A stretch of 10,205 nt of DNA from Algoriphagus sp. (GTDB lineage: Bacteria > Bacteroidota > Bacteroidia > Cytophagales > Cyclobacteriaceae): assembly GCA_023255285.1 (NCBI GenBank), contig JALRIY010000068.1, positions 1 through 10,205 on the forward strand, given 5' to 3'. The notes under the pieces were generated by a model. The model was not told where the DNA came from and did no database searches. It worked only from the letters and a program-made list of their open reading frames with translations. Both the position numbers and the translations under genes were made by a program. This document shows positions 7,386 through 10,205 of the stretch, in pieces (the first letter of the stretch is position 1; each line of letters opens with the position of its first letter).

Positions 7386-7961
7386 ATGAAAAATTATATA
7401 GTTTTTTTCCTGGTAATTTTCTTGGCTACTACTTCAGTGGCTTTTTCTCAGGATAACATAAGCCCTAAGCGAAAACAAGCGATCGACTCTCTTGCCTTAG
7501 AGAAAGTTAAAGACTTATCGAAGTACATTTCAATCATTGGCAATAAGGAGACTCAATTTTCGGAGGCAAATCGTGTGATGGATCGTGCCGAGGAGCTTTT
7601 TGCTACGGGAGCAGAAATGGGAGTTTCTTCTATCAATACAAACGAGATCGCCTATTACAAGGTAAGAAGATATTTTGAGCGTTTGATGGCTTTGAATTAT
7701 GACAAAGTAAACATCACTTGGTACGATATTCAGTACGTTTCTGATTTAGAGCGTCAACCAGATGGACGATATGTTGGTGTAATCACTGTTTACCAGCGAT
7801 TTGAAGGGACCTCTATTGAAACTGGAATGAATTACAAGGATACCACTAAAAAAGATATCACCATTTACGTAGAGAAGAAGCAAACTCAAATTGCCGGCCG
7901 AACCATCGAATTTTGGGATGTGATGTTGGGTGATGTTCGAGTGACTGAAACTTCCGCATGA
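7386..7961 (+). CDS. Secreted 191-aa protein of unknown function, related to the N-terminal domain of the LRR protein
   Basis: A Sec signal peptide covers residues 1-21, with probable cleavage at AFS|QDN. The mature part begins with predicted helices (about residues 28-105: KYISIIGN, SEANRVMDRAEELFATGAEMG, YYKVRRYFERLMAL). A beta-rich half follows (ITWYDIQYVSDLERQPDGRYVGVITVYQRFEG and DITIYVEKK). This helix-then-sheet order is compatible with an NTF2-like or similar small fold, but I cannot assign one. Residues 42-168 line up by spacing with residues 41-170 of the LRR protein encoded two genes downstream. No catalytic residues are evident. The stop codon overlaps the next gene's start in an ATGA (7958-7961), so the two are translationally coupled. 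Periplasmic or outer-membrane-associated location is inferred from the signal peptide. Confidence 0.87.
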   Translation: MKNYIVFFLVIFLATTSVAFSQDNISPKRKQAIDSLALEKVKDLSKYISIIGNKETQFSEANRVMDRAEELFATGAEMGVSSINTNEIAYYKVRRYFERLMALNYDKVNITWYDIQYVSDLERQPDGRYVGVITVYQRFEGTSIETGMNYKDTTKKDITIYVEKKQTQIAGRTIEFWDVMLGDVRVTETSA

Positions 7962-8797
7962 GAGAAAGCATACTGATTTTTGCTTTTTTTATTACCACCA
8001 TCTCTAGTGTCTCGGGGCAAGGTCTTGGTAGCCCCGGGACACTACAAGATGATGGACGATTTGCCGCCTCCACCAAACAAATGAATCAATTTTTTAGACG
8101 GTTCAATGGGGAGGAATCTATCGATGGCACGTCTCGATTTTACCCTGGGGATTCACTTTATCAAAATGAAAATTTGAGAAAAGGGTTTGTTTCCATCCTT
8201 TTCGATAATCAAACTTCCTCCATTAGTTCTTCCTTAAAAAGTGAATTTCTAAGCACCTTGCTTTCTCCAAACTACCCTCAATACTTGGTGTTTCAAAAGC
8301 CTGGATGGTTGGCAGAAGTAGATGCTGTTTTTTTATACAAAGGAAAAAGGGAGAATGTAACCTTTATCATGAAGATTCAGCCTGAAGGTTTGGGCTATGA
8401 ATGGGTGATTGACCAAGTAATTTTTGCCCCATTTAAAAATCTATTTAATAAGCCTACAGGAGCCTCCAAGGATTTTCTTCATCCATTGAGTCATGAATTG
8501 GGATTTATGAATATGAGAAGGGCATTTCAGGATTCTGAAAGTCCTGAGTCCTTTACACCAACGACCTACAATCCAGATTATTTAGCCATTTTTCTCTATG
8601 AAATGAAGCAAAATAATTTAAAGTTTGAAACTGTTTTGGGGTTGAAATTTCATTTTTTCCAGATAGGTGGCTGGTATTTTGAAGTAAATCAATTCAATAG
8701 ACCGGGGTACAATACGGGGTGGTTGATCTCTAATTTGATGCGTTTAGGCCCCGGGGATAAGGAGACTTTAATGCGTTATATTTATGACCAGGATTAA
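7958..8797 (+). CDS. Secreted 279-aa protein of unknown function
   Basis: The ATG sits in an ATGA overlap with the preceding gene. Residues 1-20 form a Sec signal peptide, with likely cleavage at VSG|QG. The mature protein is rich in aromatic residues. Conspicuous segments are QMNQFFRRFNGEE (residues 41-53), RFYPGDSLYQ (60-69), KPGWLAEVDAVFLYKGK (114-130), GLGYEWVIDQV (144-154), FLHPLSHELGFMNMRRAF (173-190) and FHFFQIGGWYFEVNQFNRPGYNTGWLISN (231-259). I recall similar segments in conserved hypothetical proteins of Bacteroidota but know no function, and I see no standard catalytic motif. A strong RNA hairpin lies across codons for the signal cleavage site (8005-8044). The 3' end overlaps the LRR gene by 14 bases. 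The coding call is firm and the function unknown. Confidence 0.87.
   Translation: MRESILIFAFFITTISSVSGQGLGSPGTLQDDGRFAASTKQMNQFFRRFNGEESIDGTSRFYPGDSLYQNENLRKGFVSILFDNQTSSISSSLKSEFLSTLLSPNYPQYLVFQKPGWLAEVDAVFLYKGKRENVTFIMKIQPEGLGYEWVIDQVIFAPFKNLFNKPTGASKDFLHPLSHELGFMNMRRAFQDSESPESFTPTTYNPDYLAIFLYEMKQNNLKFETVLGLKFHFFQIGGWYFEVNQFNRPGYNTGWLISNLMRLGPGDKETLMRYIYDQD
8005..8044 (+). promoter_or_regulatory. Strong 14-bp hairpin inside the start of the 279-aa gene
   Basis: The arms 8005-8018 and 8031-8044 pair over 14 positions (13 Watson-Crick pairs plus one G-U) around a 12-base loop. The inner half is nearly all G and C (CGGGGC with GCCCCG), in an otherwise A+T-rich region. The hairpin begins 47 bases after the start codon and spans the codons around the signal-peptide cleavage site. 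No T-run follows, so it is not a classical terminator. A role in translation pausing, mRNA stability or attenuation is possible. Confidence 0.6.
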
Positions 8798-10205
8798 GTT
8801 AGCTCTTTTCATTACTTCCTTTTTTTTGTTTTCACTTCCTGTTCTAGGACAATCGATAAAAGGGTATTCCAAGGAGCAATTAGCTGAGTTGTCAGTTAAG
8901 GTTGAGGATCAAGTTCGTTTTTTGGAATTTTTATTAAACACTCTTGGTGATGCACAATCCTCTGCAAGGGACAAGGACGTCATCATTCGGGAAAGCTATT
9001 TAAAGATTTTTCGGGACGGAAAGGTTCAAATTGAAGACGATTTAATAGTGGACCGCAAAGTAGTGACCAACAAAGATGTTCCGGCTTACCTTAAGGACAT
9101 TGAATTTTTTTATAAAAGTGTTGCCTTCAAATTTAAAATCCGAGAAATCAAACCTACCCAAAAAGAAAATGGGGAAATCTTCTTCTTGGTGTCTTTGGAT
9201 CGTTCATTAACTGCTATCGGTATAACTGGTGAAAAGGTATCGACAACCCAACCTCGTTTTATTGAAGTAAACGTAGATGAAAAATCGCAAGATCTTAAAA
9301 TTGCAAGTATTTACACCACCAAGGTAAGTAGAGATGAGGAGCTTGACGCCTGGTGGAAAGGATTGGATATTGGTTGGAAATCTTATTTTAAAACTCGGTT
9401 TCAGATCAGTGAACTCGATAGTATTTCGCCGAGTGATCTATACCGATTTGTAGCTATTGACTCATTAAACTTATCAAATAATCAGCTAATTAAGGATCTT
9501 AGGCCACTTGCGGAGCTAAGGGATTTAAAATTTTTGGATATAAGTCATACAAGGATTGTGGATTTAAGCCCCATTGCCAATGTGACTTTTTTGGAAGAAT
9601 TGAATTTATCAAATACTGCTACCTCTGCAATTCAGTTTATAAAGTATTCCGATCGATTGAAGGCTTTAGATATTTCAGCCACTGGAGTTGAAGATATTAG
9701 TGAACTCAGTAATTTAAAGAGCCTTATTTATTTTAAAGCAGATAATACTCCAATTCAAAATTTTTCAGTTTTAAATGAATTCAAAGAGCTTCAACAGTTG
9801 TATTTACGGGGTAGTGGATTCAACAACATGGGTAATATTACGGAGTTGGGTAAGTTGACTAGGTTGTCTTTGAGTAGAAATTTCATCTTAAATTTTTCAG
9901 TTCTTGCTAGGCTAAAATCCTTAGTAGAGTTGGACCTTTCTGAAACAAATTGTGAAGACCTTTCCAGTTTGGCTGAATTAACTGAATTAGCCTATCTAGA
10001 CATCACTGCTACTGCGGTTTCAGATTTATCCCCCTTGGCATTTCTCTCGAATTTGAAGAAGATACTTGCCGATGAAACCAAGTTAAGCACGGCAGATGCC
10101 ACTTTATTTACTAGAACTCGTCCTGAAGTCTTGCTTATCCATCATGTGAAGGATTTAAAGGCTTGGTGGGTTGGGTTGACCTTGGCTTGGAAAAATGCGT
10201 TAATA
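8784..10205 (+). CDS. Secreted leucine-rich-repeat protein, 3' end beyond the window
   Basis: The reading frame is open for 474 codons from the ATG at 8784, which overlaps the previous gene by 14 bases, to the window edge. Residues 1-22 are a Sec signal peptide (cleavage near VLG|QS). Residues 30-185 form an N-terminal domain resembling the 191-aa protein encoded two genes upstream. An AWWKGLDIGWKSYF motif (189-202) follows, then ten leucine-rich repeats (222-442). The first repeat has 23 residues and the other nine exactly 22, with the pattern LxxLxxLDLSxTxVxDLSPLA. A second AWWVGLTLAWKNAL copy (460-473) is cut by the edge. The 22-residue pattern is that of the SDS22/internalin-like class, which normally forms a curved protein-binding surface. 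Binding of a protein or other ligand in the envelope is therefore likely; the partner is unknown. Confidence 0.9.
   Translation, partial: MTRIKLALFITSFFLFSLPVLGQSIKGYSKEQLAELSVKVEDQVRFLEFLLNTLGDAQSSARDKDVIIRESYLKIFRDGKVQIEDDLIVDRKVVTNKDVPAYLKDIEFFYKSVAFKFKIREIKPTQKENGEIFFLVSLDRSLTAIGITGEKVSTTQPRFIEVNVDEKSQDLKIASIYTTKVSRDEELDAWWKGLDIGWKSYFKTRFQISELDSISPSDLYRFVAIDSLNLSNNQLIKDLRPLAELRDLKFLDISHTRIVDLSPIANVTFLEELNLSNTATSAIQFIKYSDRLKALDISATGVEDISELSNLKSLIYFKADNTPIQNFSVLNEFKELQQLYLRGSGFNNMGNITELGKLTRLSLSRNFILNFSVLARLKSLVELDLSETNCEDLSSLAELTELAYLDITATAVSDLSPLAFLSNLKKILADETKLSTADATLFTRTRPEVLLIHHVKDLKAWWVGLTLAWKNALI
9447..10109 (+). repeat. Leucine-rich-repeat array, ten units of 22-23 codons
   Basis: Unit starts fall at residues 222, 245, 267, 289, 311, 333, 355, 377, 399 and 421 of the LRR protein. 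The DNA copies have diverged, so the periodicity shows at the protein level. Units 2, 4, 8 and 9 fit the consensus best. Units 5-7 are more degenerate, and unit 10 looks like a C-terminal cap. Confidence 0.88.

Noticed and set aside
8749..8756. CCCCGGGG palindrome near the end of the 279-aa gene
   Set aside because: A lone 8-base palindrome inside coding sequence with no partner; codon choice explains it.

Overview
The window looks like chromosomal DNA of a Bacteroidota bacterium, most plausibly the Cytophagales/Cyclobacteriaceae (Algoriphagus-like). The evidence is A+T-rich coding sequence, A-rich leaders without clear Shine-Dalgarno sites, a PSCyt1/DUF1549/DUF1553 lipoprotein paired with a DUF1501 protein, and close resemblance of the other proteins to Bacteroidota families as I remember them. 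The genus is inference; no rRNA or tRNA is present to settle it.

Layout. (1) Positions 1-3496, minus strand: a two-gene operon. An exported cytochrome-type lipoprotein (PSCyt1-DUF1549-DUF1553) is followed after one base by a Tat-exported DUF1501 protein that runs off the left edge. (2) Positions 3497-3740: a divergent intergenic region. (3) Positions 3741-6556, plus strand: two different UDP-sugar dehydrogenases, one of the UDP-glucose 6-dehydrogenase class and one of the UDP-N-acetylhexosamine (TviB/WbpO) class. They are separated by 110 bases that hold an inverted repeat. Both make UDP-uronic acids for surface polysaccharide, but no glycosyltransferase or polymerase gene is visible here. 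(4) Positions 6557-6883: a gene-free stretch with homopolymer runs, a weak hairpin and a possible promoter. (5) Positions 6884-10205, plus strand: a tight cluster of four genes for exported proteins of unknown function. These are a small lipoprotein, a 191-aa secreted protein, a 279-aa secreted protein and a secreted leucine-rich-repeat protein cut by the right edge. The last three genes overlap one another (4 and 14 bases), so they are almost certainly one transcript.

The right-hand cluster is the least explained and most interesting part. All four products carry Sec or lipoprotein signals. The 191-aa protein and the N-terminal part of the LRR protein appear to share a domain. The LRR array has an exact 22-residue period and is flanked on both sides by an AWWxGLxxxWK motif. 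The 279-aa gene has a 14-bp GC-rich hairpin across the codons for its signal-peptide cleavage site. I infer a cell-envelope protein system, but nothing in the sequence gives its biochemical activity.

The remaining genes are well-recognised families. I see no insertion sequence, CRISPR array, tRNA, rRNA or phage gene.
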